From: Xestospongia muta
Lineage: Eukaryota; Porifera; Demospongiae; Haplosclerida; Petrosiidae
Length of the DNA stretch: 64,000 nt
NCBI GenBank assembly: GCA_963693285.1
Contig: OY848925.1
Coordinates: 1,046,817 to 1,110,816 of the forward strand
Direction: 5' to 3'
Part shown: piece after piece, positions 26,764-41,804 of the stretch
Position numbering within the stretch: position 1 is the first letter of the stretch
Layout of the letters: each line of letters begins with the position of its first letter
Translations under genes and position numbers: made by a program
The notes under the pieces: generated by a model
Database searches by the model: none
What the model saw: only the letters and a program-made list of their open reading frames with translations
What the model was told of the DNA's origin: nothing

Positions 26764-29700
26764 ATGTTACCAGTATCAGTTATTGGATTGATTCTTCTCT
26801 TAATTTCAATATCAAGTACATTTACTATTATCAGTTCATATCATATTTAATCACTATCATTAGATGTAGGAGCTATTTCCTATCTGCCTTTTCTGAATTT
26901 TGGTTCTGCTGCTAGTGTGTACACAGGAGTTGATGATGGTACTCAGTCAGTATCACTGCCATCTCCATTAAAGTTTGGAGTTAATACTTACTCTACTGCT
27001 TATGTAAGTATATCTGTGTATAATGCTATACTAAGATATGATTCAATGTTTATACAGATCAGCAGTAATGGACTAATAAGTTTGGGACAGTCTTATAATT
27101 CCTATATACCAAAGACATTCCCAATATCTTATAAAGTGATAGCACCTTATTGGGATGATATTTATCCACGGCTACCAGGAAAGATAAACTATATTTTAAT
27201 TACTACTCAGACTGATTCTGTTGGGTCTATTCCTCTTGTTAATAACTTCTTAGCCTCAAACATAAGTGTGAGTTTTAGTGCTGACTGGATACTAATGGCT
27301 CAATGGCTAGATGTGTGTCCCTATGGAAATTCTAATTGTGCAAATGTATGTTGACACTTAATTATACTTTTGACAAAATTTACCATAACAGCGAAACTCT
27401 TTTCAAGTTATACTGGCCTCTCAAGGCAGTACTTCATACTCTATCTTCACATATGAGTGTAACAAACTCCAATGGACAAAACGTAATGCTGCAATTGGAT
27501 TTAGTGTCAATGATACTTTTTACAAAAACCATCCATTATCAAGACAGTCTAAAGTAAATGATATTGCTTGTCTTAATTCTCCTGTCTCTAATTGGAGTAA
27601 TATCATTTACAAAATTGGTATGATAATGTTTGATTATTATGTGTAGTTTATAATTTCATTATTGTAGATTCCTGTAGTCTTACATGTGGTCTTGGTAAAA
27701 AAGTTAATTCTGCATGTAATGAATGTATTGTTATTAGTGTTTGCTTACAAGATAATCCTTGTGAGAATAGAGGAAAATGTGTTCAGGGATCCACTAGTTA
27801 TCAGTACACATGTAACTGTAGTGGCACAGGATATACAGGACAAAACTGTACTAACGGTAAGCATGCATGTATAAACTATTTGTAACTATTTTGGTAGGTA
27901 AATTAGATCTAATTAGTTTAACAATTAATTACATTAGTAACAAAATATGTGAGAGAGGACTTAAACAATGACTAACACACCAGAGAGAGTACAGTCAATT
28001 TTTATTATTGTCTATTGCTACATCTGAAGAAGGCCACTATTGCCAAACATTGTGTAGTAAATATAGGATATTGTGAATTACCATCTAGTAACTGGCTATT
28101 GAGGTCTCTTTGTTACCAAAGTTTCATCAATACTATGTAAGCACAATATTGAGTTCCTGCAAAGACAAAACTCATCTAATTCAGTGAGTATAAAGCCAAC
28201 TAGAAGCCAAAAAGTAATCTCTTGCTCATGTCTTCACTTGAAGCACAAGCAAATAGTATTTCAACTGAACAAACTTAGTAGTTCAGTTGACATCTTTTCT
28301 CACTGTTTACATTATTATTAGGAAATTTTAAGTAAATTAGACATAATCAATCCAAAAGATAACCAAAAGAAACCATAACTAAAATGATATAATATGTGTA
28401 TCAAAGTCAGAAAAATATACATGTAATGTTAAGATATAGTGTGAATGAAGTAACATACATTGAAGATAATTGTAGATAGATTGGCAATCAAAAGTGGTTG
28501 GAGCTGGAATTGTAAGAAATCATAAAGGGTGTAGCTATATGTTACATTGTAAAATACCACAAATTTTTTGCCTAATTGAATAAGTGTACATACATACTAT
28601 GGCCTTTACAACTCATGCTGTAAATCTCACTGTCAGGCCAGTAAGGTCACTATATGAACTTCTATCAAAGCAAAATTACTCCATGTAATGTACTACTTAC
28701 TACCTTAGTATATCTATCCACTGATACAAAAAAGTCAGAGATTAAAAAAATAATGCATACAAAGCATAACTACATAATTATAAGTTCTGGAGAGAATTCA
28801 ATTTTAAGAGGAAATTCAACACAAAAATCAGAAAATTAAAGTTTAACTAAAATTTGTAGAGAATAAAAAGTATGAAGCAGTTAGAGAATAAACATGGCAC
28901 TATTTTATAACTTCAAGAAAAAATCACACTATCAATGAAGCAACATCTATTAGGCAATGATTTTCATTAATTAATTATATTTTTGTTAGATATCAATGAA
29001 TGTAGCAATGCAGAAGACAATAACTGTCATGAATATGCTATCTGTACAAACACAAATGGTAGCTTTACATGTCAATGTCAAAATGGATATACAGGAAATG
29101 GAACAACATGTACTGGTAAGTGACTTCAAGACTCTATTGTAAGGAATTCTTTTCACTAGATGTTAATGAATGTAACAATGGAGAAGACAATAACTGTCAT
29201 GAGAATGCCATCTGTACAAACACAAATGGTAGTTTTACTTGTCAGTGCAAAAATGGATTTACAGGGAATGGAACTACATGTAATGGTAAGTAACTTCAAG
29301 ACTCTATTGTAAGGAAGTCTTTTGCTAGATATCAATGAATGTAGCAATGGAGAAGACAATATATGTCATAAAAATGCCATCTGTATAAACACAAATGGTA
29401 GTTTTACATGTCAATGTCAAAATGGATATACAGGAAATGGAACTACATGTAATGGTAAGTGACTTCATGGCTCTATTAAAAAAGAGTCACTACTTTTTTT
29501 AGATATCAATGAATGTAGCAATGCAGATGACAATAACTGTCATGAAAATGCTATCTGTACAAACACAAATGGTAGCTTTACATGTCAATGTCAAAATGGA
29601 TATACAGGAAATGGAACAACATGTACTGGTAAGTGACTTCAAGACTCTATTGTAAGGAATTCTTTTCACTAGATGTTAATGAATGTAACAATGGAGAAGA

Positions 29701-32700
29701 CAATAACTGTCATGAGAATGCCATCTGTACAAACACAAATGGTAGTTTTACTTGTCAGTGCAAAAATGGATTTACAGGGAATGGAACTACCTGTAATGGT
29801 AAGTGACTTCATGGCTCTATTAAAAAGAGTCACTACTTTTTCTAGATATCAATGAATGTAGCAATGCAGATGACAATAACTGTCATGAAAATGCTATCTG
29901 TACAAACACAAATGGTAGCTTTACATGTCAATGTCAAAATGGATATACAGGAAATGGAACTACCTGTAATGGTAAGTGACTTCATGGCTCTATTAAAAAG
30001 AGTCACTACTTTTTCTAGATATCAATGAATGTAGCAATGCAGATGACAATAACTGTCATGAAAATGCTATCTGTACAAACACAAATGGTAGCTTTACATG
30101 TCAATGTCAAAATGGATATACAGGAAACGGAACTACCTGTAATGGTAAGTGACTTAATCACTCTTTTGTAAAGAATATAAATTTCTACTAGATATTAATG
30201 AATGTAGCAATACAGAAGACAATAATTGTCATGAAAATGCCATCTGTACAAACACAAATGGTAGTTTTACATGTCAATGTCAAAATGGATATACAGGAAA
30301 TGGAACTACTTGTAATGGTAAGTGACTTCGTAACTGTATTTCCAAGAAAATCATAATATTTTTAGATATTAATGAATGCATCAATGCAAATGACAATAAC
30401 TGTCATGAAAATGCTATCTGTACAAACATAAATGGTAGCTTTACATGTCAATGTGAAACTGGATATACAGGAAATGGAACTACATGTATTGGTAAGTGAC
30501 TTCATGGCTCTATTAAAAAAGAGTCACTACTTTTTCTAGATATCAATGAATGTAGCAATGCAGATGACAATAACTGTCATGAATATGCTATCTGTACAAA
30601 CACAAATGGTAGCTTTACATGTCAATGTCAAAATGGATATACAGGAAATGGAACAACATGTACTGGTAAGTGTCTTCAAGACTCTATTGTAAGGAATTCT
30701 TTTCACTAGATGTTAATGAATGTAACAATGGAGAAGACAATAATTGTCATGAGAATGCCATCTGTACAAACACAAATGGTAGTTTTACTTGTCAGTGCAA
30801 AAATGGATTTACAGGGAATGGAACTACATGTAATGGTAAGTAACTTCAAGACTCTATTGTAAGGAAGTCTTTTTGCTAGATATAAATGAATGTAGCAATG
30901 GAGAAGACAATATATGTCATAAAAATGCCATCTGTATAAACACAAATGGTAGTTTTACATGTCAATGTCAAAATGGATATACAGGAAATGGAACTACATG
31001 TAATGGTAAGTGACTTCATGGCTCTATTAAAAAAGAGTCACTACTTTTTTTAGATATCAATGAATGTAGCAATGCAGATGACAATAACTGTCATGAAAAT
31101 GCTATCTGTACAAACACAAATGGTAGCTTTACATGTCAATGTCAAAATGGATATACAGGAAATGGAACAACATGTACTGGTAAGTGACTTCAAGACTCTA
31201 TTGTAAGGAATTCTTTTCACTAGATGTTAATGAATGTAACAATGGAGAAGACAATAACTGTCATGAGAATGCCATCTGTACAAACACAAATGGTAGTTTT
31301 ACTTGTCAGTGCAAAAATGGATTTACAGGGAATGGAACTACATGTAATGGTAAGTAACTTCAAGACTCTATTGTAAGGAAGTCTTTTGCTAGATATCAAT
31401 GAATGTAGCAATGGAGAAGACAATATATGTCATAAAAATGCCATCTGTATAAACACAAATGGTAGTTTTACATGTCAATGTCAAAATGGATATACAGGAA
31501 ATGGAACTACATGTAATGGTAAGTGACTTCATGGCTCTATTAAAAAAGAGTCACTACTTACTTTAGATATCAATGAATGTAGCAATGCAGATGACAATAA
31601 CTGTCATGAAAATGCTATCTGTACAAACACAAATAGTAGCTTTACATGTCAATGTCAAAATGGATATATAGGAAATGGAACTACCTGTAATGGTAAGTGA
31701 CTTCATGGCTCTATTAAAAAGAGTCACTACTTTTTCTAGATATCAATGAATGTAGCAATGCAGATGACAATAACTGTCATGAAAATGCTATCTGTACAAA
31801 CACAAATGGTAGCTTTACATGTCAATGTCAAAATGGATATACAGGAAACGGAACTACCTGTACTGGTAAGTGACTTCATGGCTCTATTAAAAAGAGTCAC
31901 TACTTTTTCTAGATATCAATGAATGTAGCAATGCAGATGACAATAACTGTCATGAAAATGCTATCTGTACAAACACAAATGGTAGCTTTACATGTCAATG
32001 TCAAAATGGATATACAGGAAACGGAACTACCTGTAATGGTAAGTGACTTAATCACTCTTTTGTAAAGAATATAAATTTCTACTAGATATTAATGAATGTA
32101 GCAATACAGAAGACAATAATTGTCATGAAAATGCTATCTGTACAAACACAAATGGTAGTTTTACATGTCAATGTCAAAATGGATATACGGGAAACGGAAC
32201 TACCTGTACTGGTAAGTGACTTCATGGCTCTATTAAAAAAAGTCACTACTTTTTCTAGATATCAATGAATGTAGCAATGCAGATGACAATAACTGTCATG
32301 AAAATGCTATCTGTACAAACACAAATGGTAGCTTTACATGTCAATGTCAAAATGGATATACAGGAAACGGAACTACCTGTAATGGTAAGTGACTTAATCA
32401 CTCTTTTGTAAAGAATATAAATTTCTACTAGATATTAATGAATGTAGCAATACAGAAGACAATAATTGTCATGAAAATGCTATCTGTACAAACACAAATG
32501 GTAGTTTTACATGTCAATGTCAAAATGGATATACAGGAAATGGAACTACTTGTAATGGTAAGTGACTTCGTAACTATATTTCTAAGAAAATCATAATATT
32601 TTTAGATATTAATGAATGCATCAATGCAAATGACAATAACTGTCATGAAAATGCTATCTGTACAAACATAAATGGTAGCTTTACATGTCAATGTGAAAGT

Positions 32701-35700
32701 GGATATACAGGAAATGGAACTATCTGTAATGGTAAGTGACTTCATGGCTCTTTAGTAAAGGAAGCCTTTTTGCTAGATATCAATGAATGTAGCAATGCAG
32801 ATGACAATGACTGTCATGAGAATGCTATTTGTACAAACACAAATGGTAGCTTTACATGTCAATGTCAAAATGGATATACAGGAAATGGAACAACATGTAT
32901 TGGTAAGTGACTTCATGGCTCTATTAAAAAAGAGTCACTACTTTTTCTAGATATCAATGAATGTAGCAATGCAGATGACAATAACTGTCATGAAAATGCT
33001 ATCTGTACAAACACAAATGGTAGCTTTACATGTCAATGTCAAAATGGATATACAGGAAATGGAACTACCTGTAATGGTAAGTGACTTCATGGCTCTATTA
33101 AAAAAGAGTCACTACTTTTTTTAGATATCAATGAATGTAGCAATGCAGATGACAATAACTGTCATGAAAATGCTCTCTGTACAAACACAAATGGTAGCTT
33201 TACATGTCAATGTCAAAATGGATATACAGGAAATGGAACTACCTGTAATGGTAAGTGACTTCATGGCTCTATTAAAAAGAGTCACTACTTTTTCTAGATA
33301 TCAATGAATGTAGCAATGCAGATGACAATAACTGTCATGAAAATGCTATCTGTACAAACACAAATGGTAGCTTTACATGTCAATGTCAAAATGGATATAC
33401 AGGAAACGGAACTACCTGTAATGGTAAGTGACTTAATCACTCTTTTGTAAAGAATATAAATTTCTACTAGATATTAATGAATGTAGCAATACAGAGGACA
33501 ATAATTGTCATGAAAATGCCATCTGTACAAACACAAATGGTAGTTATACATGTCAATGTCAAAATGGATATACAGGAAATGGAACTACTTGTAATGGTAA
33601 GTGACTTCATGGCTCGTTAGTAAAGGAAGCCTTTTTGCTAGATATCAATGAATGTAGCAATGCAGATGACAATGACTGTCATAAGGATGCTATCTGTACA
33701 AACACAAATGGTAGCTTTACATGTCAATGTCAAAATGGATATACAGGAAATGGAACAACATGTATTGGTAAGTGACTTCATGGCTCTATTAAAAAAGAGT
33801 CACTACTTTTTCTAGATATCAATGAATGTAGCAATGCAGATGACAATAACTGTCATGAAAATGCTATCTGTACAAACACAAATGGTAGCTTTACATGTCA
33901 TTGTCAAAATGGATATACAGGAAATGGAACTACCTGTAATGGTAAGTGACTTCATGGCTCTATTAAAAAAGAGTCACTACTTTTTTTAGATATCAATGAA
34001 TGTAGCAATGCAGATGACAATAACTGTCATGAAAATGCTATCTGTACAAACACAAATGGTAGCTTTACATGTCAATGTCAAAATGGATATACAGGTAATG
34101 GAACTACCTGTAATGGTAAGTGACTTCATGGCTCTATTAAAAAAGAGTCACTACTTTTTCTAGATATCAATGAATGTAGCAATGCAGATGACAATAACTG
34201 TCATGAAAATGCTATCTGTACAAACACAAATGGTAGCTTTACATGTCAATGTCAAAATGGATATACAGGAAACGGAACTACCTGTAATGGTAAGTGACTT
34301 CATGGCTCTATTAAAAAGAGTCACTACTTTTTCTAGATATCAATGAATGTAGCAATGCAGATGACAATAACTGTCATGAAAATGCTATCTGTACAAACAC
34401 AAATGGTAGCTTTACATGTCAATGTCAAAATGGATATACAGGAAATGGAACAACCTGTAATGGTAAGTGACTTAATCACTCTTTTGTAAAGAATGTAAAT
34501 TTCTACTAGATATTAATGAATGTAGCAATACTGAGGACAATAATTGTCATGAAAATGCTATCTGTACAAACACAAATGGTAGTTTTACATGTCAATGTCA
34601 AAATGGATATACAGGAAATGGAATTACTTGTAATGGTAAGTGACTTCGTAACTATATTTCCAAGAAAATCATTATTTTTTTAGATATTAATGAATGCATT
34701 AATGCAAATGGCAATAATTGTCATGAAAATGCTATCTGTACAAACACAAATGGTAGCTTTACATGTCAATGTGAAAGTGGATATACAGGAAATGGAACTA
34801 TTTGTAATGGTAAGTGACTTCATGGCTCTTTAGTAAAGGAAGCCTTTTTGCTAGATATCAATGAATGTAGCAATGCAGATGACAATGACTGTCATGAGAA
34901 TGCTATCTGTACAAACACAAATGGTAGCTTTACATGTCAATGTGAAAATGGATATACAGGAAATGGAACAACATGTACTGGTAAGTGACTTCAAGACTCT
35001 ATTGTGAAGAAGTCTTTTCACTAGATATCAATGAATGTAGTGATGTAGATGACAATAACTGTCATGAGAATGCCATCTGTGTAAACACAAATGGTAGTTT
35101 TACATGTCAATGTCAAAATGGATATACAGGGAATGGAACTACCTGTAATGGTAAGTGACTTCGTAACTATATTTCCAAGGGAATCATTACTTTTTTTAGA
35201 TATTAATGAATGCATCAATGCAAATGGCAATAACTGTCATGAAAATGCTATCTGTACAAACACAAATGGTAGCTTTACATGTCAATGTGAAAGTGGATAT
35301 ACAGGAAATGGAACTACCTGTAATGGTAAGTGACCTTGTGACTCTATTGTAAAGGATATCAATTTTTTTTACTAGATATCAATGAATGTACCAATAGAGA
35401 AGACAATAGCTGTCATGAAAATGCTATCTGTTCAAACACAAATGGTAGTTTTACATGTCAATGTGAAAATGGATATACAGGAAATGGATCAACATGTATT
35501 GGTTAGTGAAATGTGAAAATAGTGTCAAGTAAATCAATATATTTTACTAGATATTAATGAATGTATCAATACAGAAGACAATGACTGTGATAAGTATGCT
35601 ACCTGTACAAACACAAATGGTAGTTTTATATGTCAATGTGAAAATGGCTATACAGGAAATGGAACTACCTGTAATGGTAAGTGACTTCTAAGTATTATTA

Positions 35701-37875
35701 CAATTTCAACCTATGACTTAGTCTTTATTTGTTATTCTTAATTCACAAATTTTATTTCTTGACATTTGTTATAGATATAGATGAATGTGTAATTGAAGAT
35801 ATACAATGTGATTCTGATACTGTTTGTGTCAGTAAAAATGCAAATTATAGTTGTGAGGGTAAGATATTTTGTAGTAATAGTTAAATGACATATAACTATA
35901 TAGGTCCAACCCTTTATTTACCATTTTTGGATTTTGGTTCATCTGTAAGTTATAGAGTGGATGATAGCTCTCATTCTATCTTACTCCCATCTCTACTGCA
36001 ATTTGGAAACATGACCTATACAACAACATATGTAAGTATTATATAAACAGACATTTGATATTATAGTATCACATATTTTATTAATAATTTCTAGCTTAAT
36101 AAAAATGGGCTAATCAGTTTTGAACAAAACTATACTTATCATATACCAAAAACATTCCCAATATCTGCTAAAGTAATTGCTCCATATTGGAATATGAACA
36201 CTGTAGGTGAACTTAACTACACTATTATCAGCACTGATACCAGTGAACTGACTGAAACCATTAGTCTAATCAATAATTACTTAGCTTTTAACTTCAGTAT
36301 CAGCTTTAATGCTGACTGGATACTAGTGGCTCAATGGATGGATACAAACACTAGCAATAAAGTATGTGATTGTTACATTGTATTTTAATGATCATTACTT
36401 TATGACTATACAGACTAATAGCAGTGTCTTTCAAGCTGTATTGGCATCTCATGGAAAGAAGACATATGCAATTTTTACATACAAATGTGGCCTTCTTGAT
36501 TGGAACAGAACCAATGTTATTATAGGGTTTAGTGCTAGTAACACTCTTTTTGCAAACTTCCCATTTTCAAGACAGGTTCAGACAAGTATTGACTGCCTTA
36601 ATTCACCAACTTCAAATTGGAGTAATATAGCTTATGAAATAGGTACAATAAGATTATATGAATTAATTTTTAGTTGATCTTCATCTCTTTGCAGGATGTC
36701 ACTACATTAGTGGTGATTGTGGACCTGGAGAAGAGCTAAATTCTGAATGCAATGATTGTATTCTAACTAATATCTGTTTAAGAGATCATCCTTGTAGACA
36801 TGGAGGAAGATGTATTCTAGGATATGTAGCTGATAGTTACACTTGTGATTGTAGTAACACTGGATATACTGGGAAAATATGTGATTTTCTAAGTCATGGA
36901 GTGTTTCCTAGTATGACAAATTACAGCACAATATTGCAACAACGTCAACCATCACTATATGAACAGTACTGCTGTAATGTCTATAATATTGGGAAAATAT
37001 TCTCATTGTTACAGAATGGAAGAAAGAAAATTTTTGTTTGTCCATCAAGACTTCCTCTTGCTTGTCAAAGTAAGTGTCCAGTTTTGTGTATTTCCTAAAT
37101 GAAAGTTTTCAATAGAATACAGAGATCATAATTGTAAGACCTGGTATGAGGCAGGTTATATTATCAGTGGTATATATCTTATCAATCCTGATGGAGGGTC
37201 TCCATTTGAGGTAGTTATTATTGAGATAGATGGATAAATGAATATACTGATAAATACATAGGCTATGAATATATGGGTGGATGAATGGATCAACAAGGTT
37301 AATTTTGTATATGTTTATAGGCCTATTGTGATATGGAGACTGATGGTGGTGGTTGGACTGTCATTCAACGAAGAATGGATGGCTCTGTTGACTTCTATCG
37401 CAACTGGACTGATTACAAGGAAGGTTTTGGTAACCTTACTGGAGAATTTTGGCTAGGCTTGAATAAAATATATCGACTTACTCATAATAGAACAAACAGT
37501 TTACAAGTCAATCTAGAAGACTTTGAAAACAACAAAACCTATGCTCTGTACTCTACATTCAATATTGGAGACAGTAGTACTAAGTATACTCTTACTATAG
37601 GTAAATATAATGGGACAGCTGGTGATAGCTTGATGATTCATAATGGACGCAAATTTACCACTAAAGATAATGACAATGATAGAGCTGGATCTGGCAATTG
37701 TGCAATAACATTCAAAGGAGGATGGTGGTATAATACATGCTATGACTCAAATCTAAATGGACTTTATATTGGAAATGTTAAAGACAATTATAAAGGAATT
37801 ATTTGGAAACACTGGAGAGGGCCTACTTTTTTAAAATTCTCTGAGATGAAGGTTCGTCATTCGTACTCAACATGA
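26764..37875 (+). CDS. Gene E: secreted NIDO-EGF-(cbEGF)39-NIDO-EGF-FReD protein
   Basis: Exons: 26764-26815 (signal peptide, [17 protein letters not shown]), 26870-27003, 27058-27345 and 27392-27617 (NIDO 1), 27668-27856 (EGF), 39 cbEGF exons from 28990-29115 to 35551-35676, 35775-35858 (half EGF), 35904-36031, 36095-36361 and 36414-36642 (NIDO 2), 36695-37069 (EGF and linker), 37116-37210 and 37321-37875 (FReD). These total 7536 nt, about 2511 residues in one frame. The FReD is intact, keeps the Arg codon that is mutated in gene D, and ends a few residues later than gene C because the TAA there is TCG here. The intron at 37070-37115 is 46 nt and contains an in-frame stop, which shows that its 45-nt open counterparts in genes C and D are real introns. 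The donor of module 38 is the weaker GTTAGT. Predicted extracellular role as in gene C. Confidence 0.8.
28990..35676 (+). repeat. cbEGF exon-intron tandem array 3 (39 units)
   Basis: There are 39 exons of 126 nt with a mean spacing of about 173 bp. The dominant intron class is gtaagtgacttcatggctc ... agtcactactttttctag. A nine-module higher-order repeat of about 1551 bp is visible: modules 1-5 (28990, 29160, 29329, 29503, 29673) recur as modules 10-14 (30540, 30710, 30880, 31054, 31224). Modules starting [10 protein letters not shown] with GFTGNG mark the phase. Array-specific intron and exon variants differ from arrays 1 and 2, so each array homogenises mostly within itself. Confidence 0.95.
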
Positions 37876-38540
37876 ACTCACCTTGAACTATAATACATAA
37901 ATTGTATTTTCACATATTTTGTTCTAATTTTTATTGCCAAAATCAACTTTGACTGATCAGAAACATGATTACATGATTTGACTAAGTCCTGTCTGCACTA
38001 GAATTTCAGAAAATTGTTTGGAGTATATGTACAGACATTCTATTTATTTGATTTAAAGAAACTCAAAAAATAAAGATAGACGTTTATGAAATTTGGGTGA
38101 AATAAGTCATTTTTTGTGGGCTGCCCTATACAAACTAAGTACTACTATGTTTAATAATGTAGATTTTTATATCGAGTTTCTTGTAAAATAAAGAATGGAT
38201 ATTTTAAATATGTGAAATTAACTGTTTCACATTCAACTAGCTACCATATATTTGCTACTATATATGGTCTGCTTGCTTTAGAATATTAGTCCATACGCAT
38301 TCTTAAGAGATTAATTAGATTCTAATTATAATAATTATTAGTTTTTTAATTACAGGTAGCTTGTGTTAGGGTTAGCTGTACATTAGTATATTGTTTCAAT
38401 AAAGCTATTAATATATATACTTGTTGTGTATTGAATATCATTGGTCTCCTATATGCACCAGATCTATAAATCTTGTGGTATGCAGGAAATTAAGGAACCA
38501 TAGTAATGATTGTGCAAATAGGGCTATGACTATCTTGACT
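37876..38540. other. 3' flank of gene E / intergenic
   Basis: AT-rich; its first part resembles the 3' flanks of genes C and D (including tttttgtgggctgccctata, 38110-38129). No tail relic or EGF relic was found here, unlike after genes C and D. A 61-codon ORF at 38421-38606 overlaps the upstream block of gene F and is not considered real. Confidence 0.5.
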
Positions 38541-38544
38541 GCAG

Positions 38545-38623
38545 GAAATGAGAAGTGTATAAACAGTTGTTGCTGTCTTCAGTTTGCCATACTGCTTTAC
38601 CAGTGAAAAAAACAAGAGCTGTA
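38545..38623 (+). promoter_or_regulatory. Conserved upstream block of gene F
   Basis: Family block (cagtttgccatactgcttta, 38580-38599) directly before the start codon. The upstream half is more diverged than in genes C-E. Confidence 0.45.
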
Positions 38624-40801
38624 ATGTTACCAAGATCAGTTATTGGATTGATTCATCTCTTAATTACAACAGCAGGTACTGCAATATTAGTATTACATTT
38701 GTTTGGCATAAATAAATAAAATTATTCTGTTTTTTCATTACAGGAGCTATTTCCTATCTGCCTTTTCTAAATTTTGGCTCTTCTGCTAGTATATTTACAA
38801 GAGTTGATGATCGTACTCAGTCAGTATCACTGCCATCTCCATTAAAGTTTGGAGATAATACTTACTCTACTGCTTATGTAAGTATATCTGTGCACAAAGC
38901 TATACTAAGATATGATTCAATGTTTATACAGATTAGCAGTAATGGACTAATAAGTTTGGGAACATCTTTTATTTCTCATAAACCACTGACATTCCCAATA
39001 TCTACTAAAGTGATAGCACCTTATTGGACTGATATAGATCTAGATGAACGGGGTCAGATTAATTATATATTAGTGACAACTCAGTCTAATGATACAATTG
39101 GATCCATTGCTCTTGTCAATAATTTCTTAGCTTCAAACATCAGTGTGAGCTTCAGTGCTGACTGGATACTAGTGGCTCAGTGGGTAGAAGTGTGTCCATG
39201 GGAAGATTCTAATTGCAGAAATGTACAGGTATGTTCATAATTGTACTATTATATGAATATGATTTTCTTTAATAGCCAAACTCCTTTCAAGTTATACTGG
39301 CTTCTCAAGGCAATACTTCCTATTCTATCTTCACATATGAGTGTAACGAACTACAATGGACAAGATCAGCATCAGCTGCAATTGGGTTTAGTGCTGATAA
39401 TACTTTCTATGAAAACCACCCATTATCAAGACAGTCTCAAGTAAATGCTATCGCTTGCCTTAATTGTCCTGTTTCAAATTGGAGTAATATCATTTACAAA
39501 ATTGGTACAATGATATTTAATCACTATGATATATTCAATTATGTTGGATTTATTTTAGATTCCTGTAATCTTACATGTGGTCTTGGCGAAAAAGTTAATT
39601 CTACATGTAGTGGATGTATTCTCATTGACATTTGCTTACGAAATACTCCTTGCAAAAATGGAGGAAACTGTACATTAGGATCTGTCCCTGATGAGTACAT
39701 CTGTGATTGTAGTGGTACAGGCTATACAGGGAAGAATTGTAGCACAGGTAAAGTAGGTACACAATAAAGTGATTGTAATATATCATCAATAGAATATGAA
39801 TGGATATTCATGTGCATATTCCAATGATGTTATTAGTTTAATAGTTTTTCTAATGATTATAGTGTTATAGTGTGTTCTACTGGATACATGTGTGTACATT
39901 ATGAAAAGTATTATTGGCTCACTTCACACCATTTAAAAATTCAAATATAAAAGTATAGATTTCTCATTTATCTTTAATAGGTTATAGTAATATAAATCGA
40001 TTTGCTAATAATATGATTAGTAATCTAATTAAGTTATTAACTACACCAACATGTCACACACACATCCTTCTATAAATTTGTTATATAATGACACATAATA
40101 ACTATGAAATCATGCATCAAAGAAGTTGTTGTGTTTACTACACTTGTCAATTTATAGACTTAATGAATACCAATTCTATTATATACAAATTTATTTATGG
40201 TCAAACAATAATTATCTCTCTGTATCAAACCAACTAAGTACTTGTTTAAGTCTTTACTTCATTATCATTGACAGGACGTGCTACAATTAATCTTCTAGCA
40301 CCAAGTATGACAAAAAATGTACTATCACCATCTTCATCAAACGCTGTGATATATCTGATAGTTGAACATGGTACAACCAATCTTCTAGTACCAAGTACAA
40401 CAAGCACTGTACCATTACTATCCTCACCAAATTCTGTGATATATGTGATAAGTGGAGCAGTAGGAGGTGGAGCAATTATCATTACATTACTGATCATAGT
40501 AATTATCATTATAGCATCTGCTTATAAAAGTTATCAAAAGAATGAAGACAATAGAATATTTAGTGATCACCCTCGTCCACAAAACTCACTACGTGATAAT
40601 CCAAGTTATTGCAGTACTGGTAGAGATGTTCCATTTGATTGGTACTCAAACTATCAACTATATTGTCTAGTAGATAATGAGACTAGTTCTAACAATTATG
40701 AATCACTTGAAGCTATTTACGAAAATGGTGATAAAGTTGATGATGGTATTAAAACGTATGCCAATCCAAGTTATGTTTCTAATTTATCTGTAACACCTTG
40801 A
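38624..40801 (+). CDS. Gene F: NIDO-EGF single-pass membrane protein
   Basis: Exons: 38624-38675 (signal peptide), 38744-38877, 38932-39228 and 39276-39504 (NIDO), 39559-39747 (EGF), 40275-40801 (stalk, TM, tail). They total 1428 nt, 475 residues. The first five exons are paralogous to the 5' ends of genes C-E, but there is no cbEGF array and no FReD. The last exon supplies a Ser/Thr/Pro stalk, a membrane segment after VISGAVGGG (IIITLLIIVIIIIAS), and a cytoplasmic tail with DNPSY, a YESL-x2-IYEN segment and NPSYVSN. NPxY motifs are PTB-domain docking or endocytic signals, and the other tyrosines could be phosphorylated. The stalk holds an internal duplication (TNLLVPST and SSPNSVIY-type segments occur twice). 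The NIDO donor is ambiguous between 39220 and 39228; both keep frame. Confidence 0.85.
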
Positions 40802-41797
40802 TAATCCAACCTGAAGTGGATTTACTATAATGATTACCATATCATGTTGATTAAGCTACTTTGGACAATTTTAACTATATGTTTGTTTTAATTATTGTAT
40901 TAAAAAACATTTCCATGTAGCTGGTCAGAGAAAATAGCATGTATACAAAAATGCTTTAAAAAGTACTAATCAAAATATAGTGAATAGTTTGCTCTAACAT
41001 CACATTGCAGGGTTGTGCCCCTCCCCCCCCCTATGATTTCATCTTCCTACTCCCCTGCACTATAATGATTACCATATATGGATTCAACAACATTCTTGGG
41101 ACAATTAGTCTTTGATGGTTCCTTTTATGCTATACTATAAATTATTATTATTGAAATATATTCATTTGAATACTAAAATAAAACAAGTTGAATTATTATG
41201 TCAATTGATAATGTTCAATCTCAATGTCTGTTTGGTATCTTTAAAGTGTATTTATGTATTTTTAATAGCCTACAAATAAAATTAATATTGGTAGATCTTG
41301 AGTTATGCAATTCTACAAATATAAAAAAAAACAATTAGCACTTAAGCTATACTTAGAAATTCAGATGTATATTGCCTTTTATCTTGATCTCGTGGTACCA
41401 ATCATTTTGACAAAATTACTCAATATCATTGTGCCTGTTTTAAGCTCAATTGTTCTTATATAATAACTAACAATTAACAACACTGAAGTAAAAGTGAATG
41501 TATATTTTAATTCACTGATTTCTAATTAATTGTTAAAATTAATATTTATTTTACATTTCATAGAATTATTGTATAGTACTACAATTGAAAATTCAATAAC
41601 CAAAATTAACTTCCAGGAAATCAACTATATTATAAATATTATACTCAATACATATAAAGCACTAACCCCTAAAATTGAAAAGACAAAAATATTTTTGATA
41701 AAATTTTAGAACATCTTGGTCATTACACAAATTTAGAATAAAATTTTATTTAGTTACGCCCACACATACGCGATAATAATTATCCTTCAAATTGCAC
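40802..41797. other. Intergenic between genes F and G
   Basis: AT-rich, with a C-rich run at about 41018-41031 (cccctccccccccccta). No gene or RNA was recognised. Confidence 0.6.
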
Positions 41798-41804
41798 TAT
41801 AAAA
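41798..41804 (+). promoter_or_regulatory. TATA box of gene G
   Basis: TATAAAA lies 116 bp upstream of the gene G start codon; the sequence then becomes pyrimidine-rich, as around an initiator. Position and consensus are the only evidence. Confidence 0.5.

Noticed and set aside
26619..26915. 98-codon plus-strand ORF
   Set aside because: Overlaps the upstream block and signal exon of gene E in a different frame.
40246..40509. Minus-strand ORF opposite the stalk exon of gene F
   Set aside because: Antisense to a well-supported coding exon with internal duplication.
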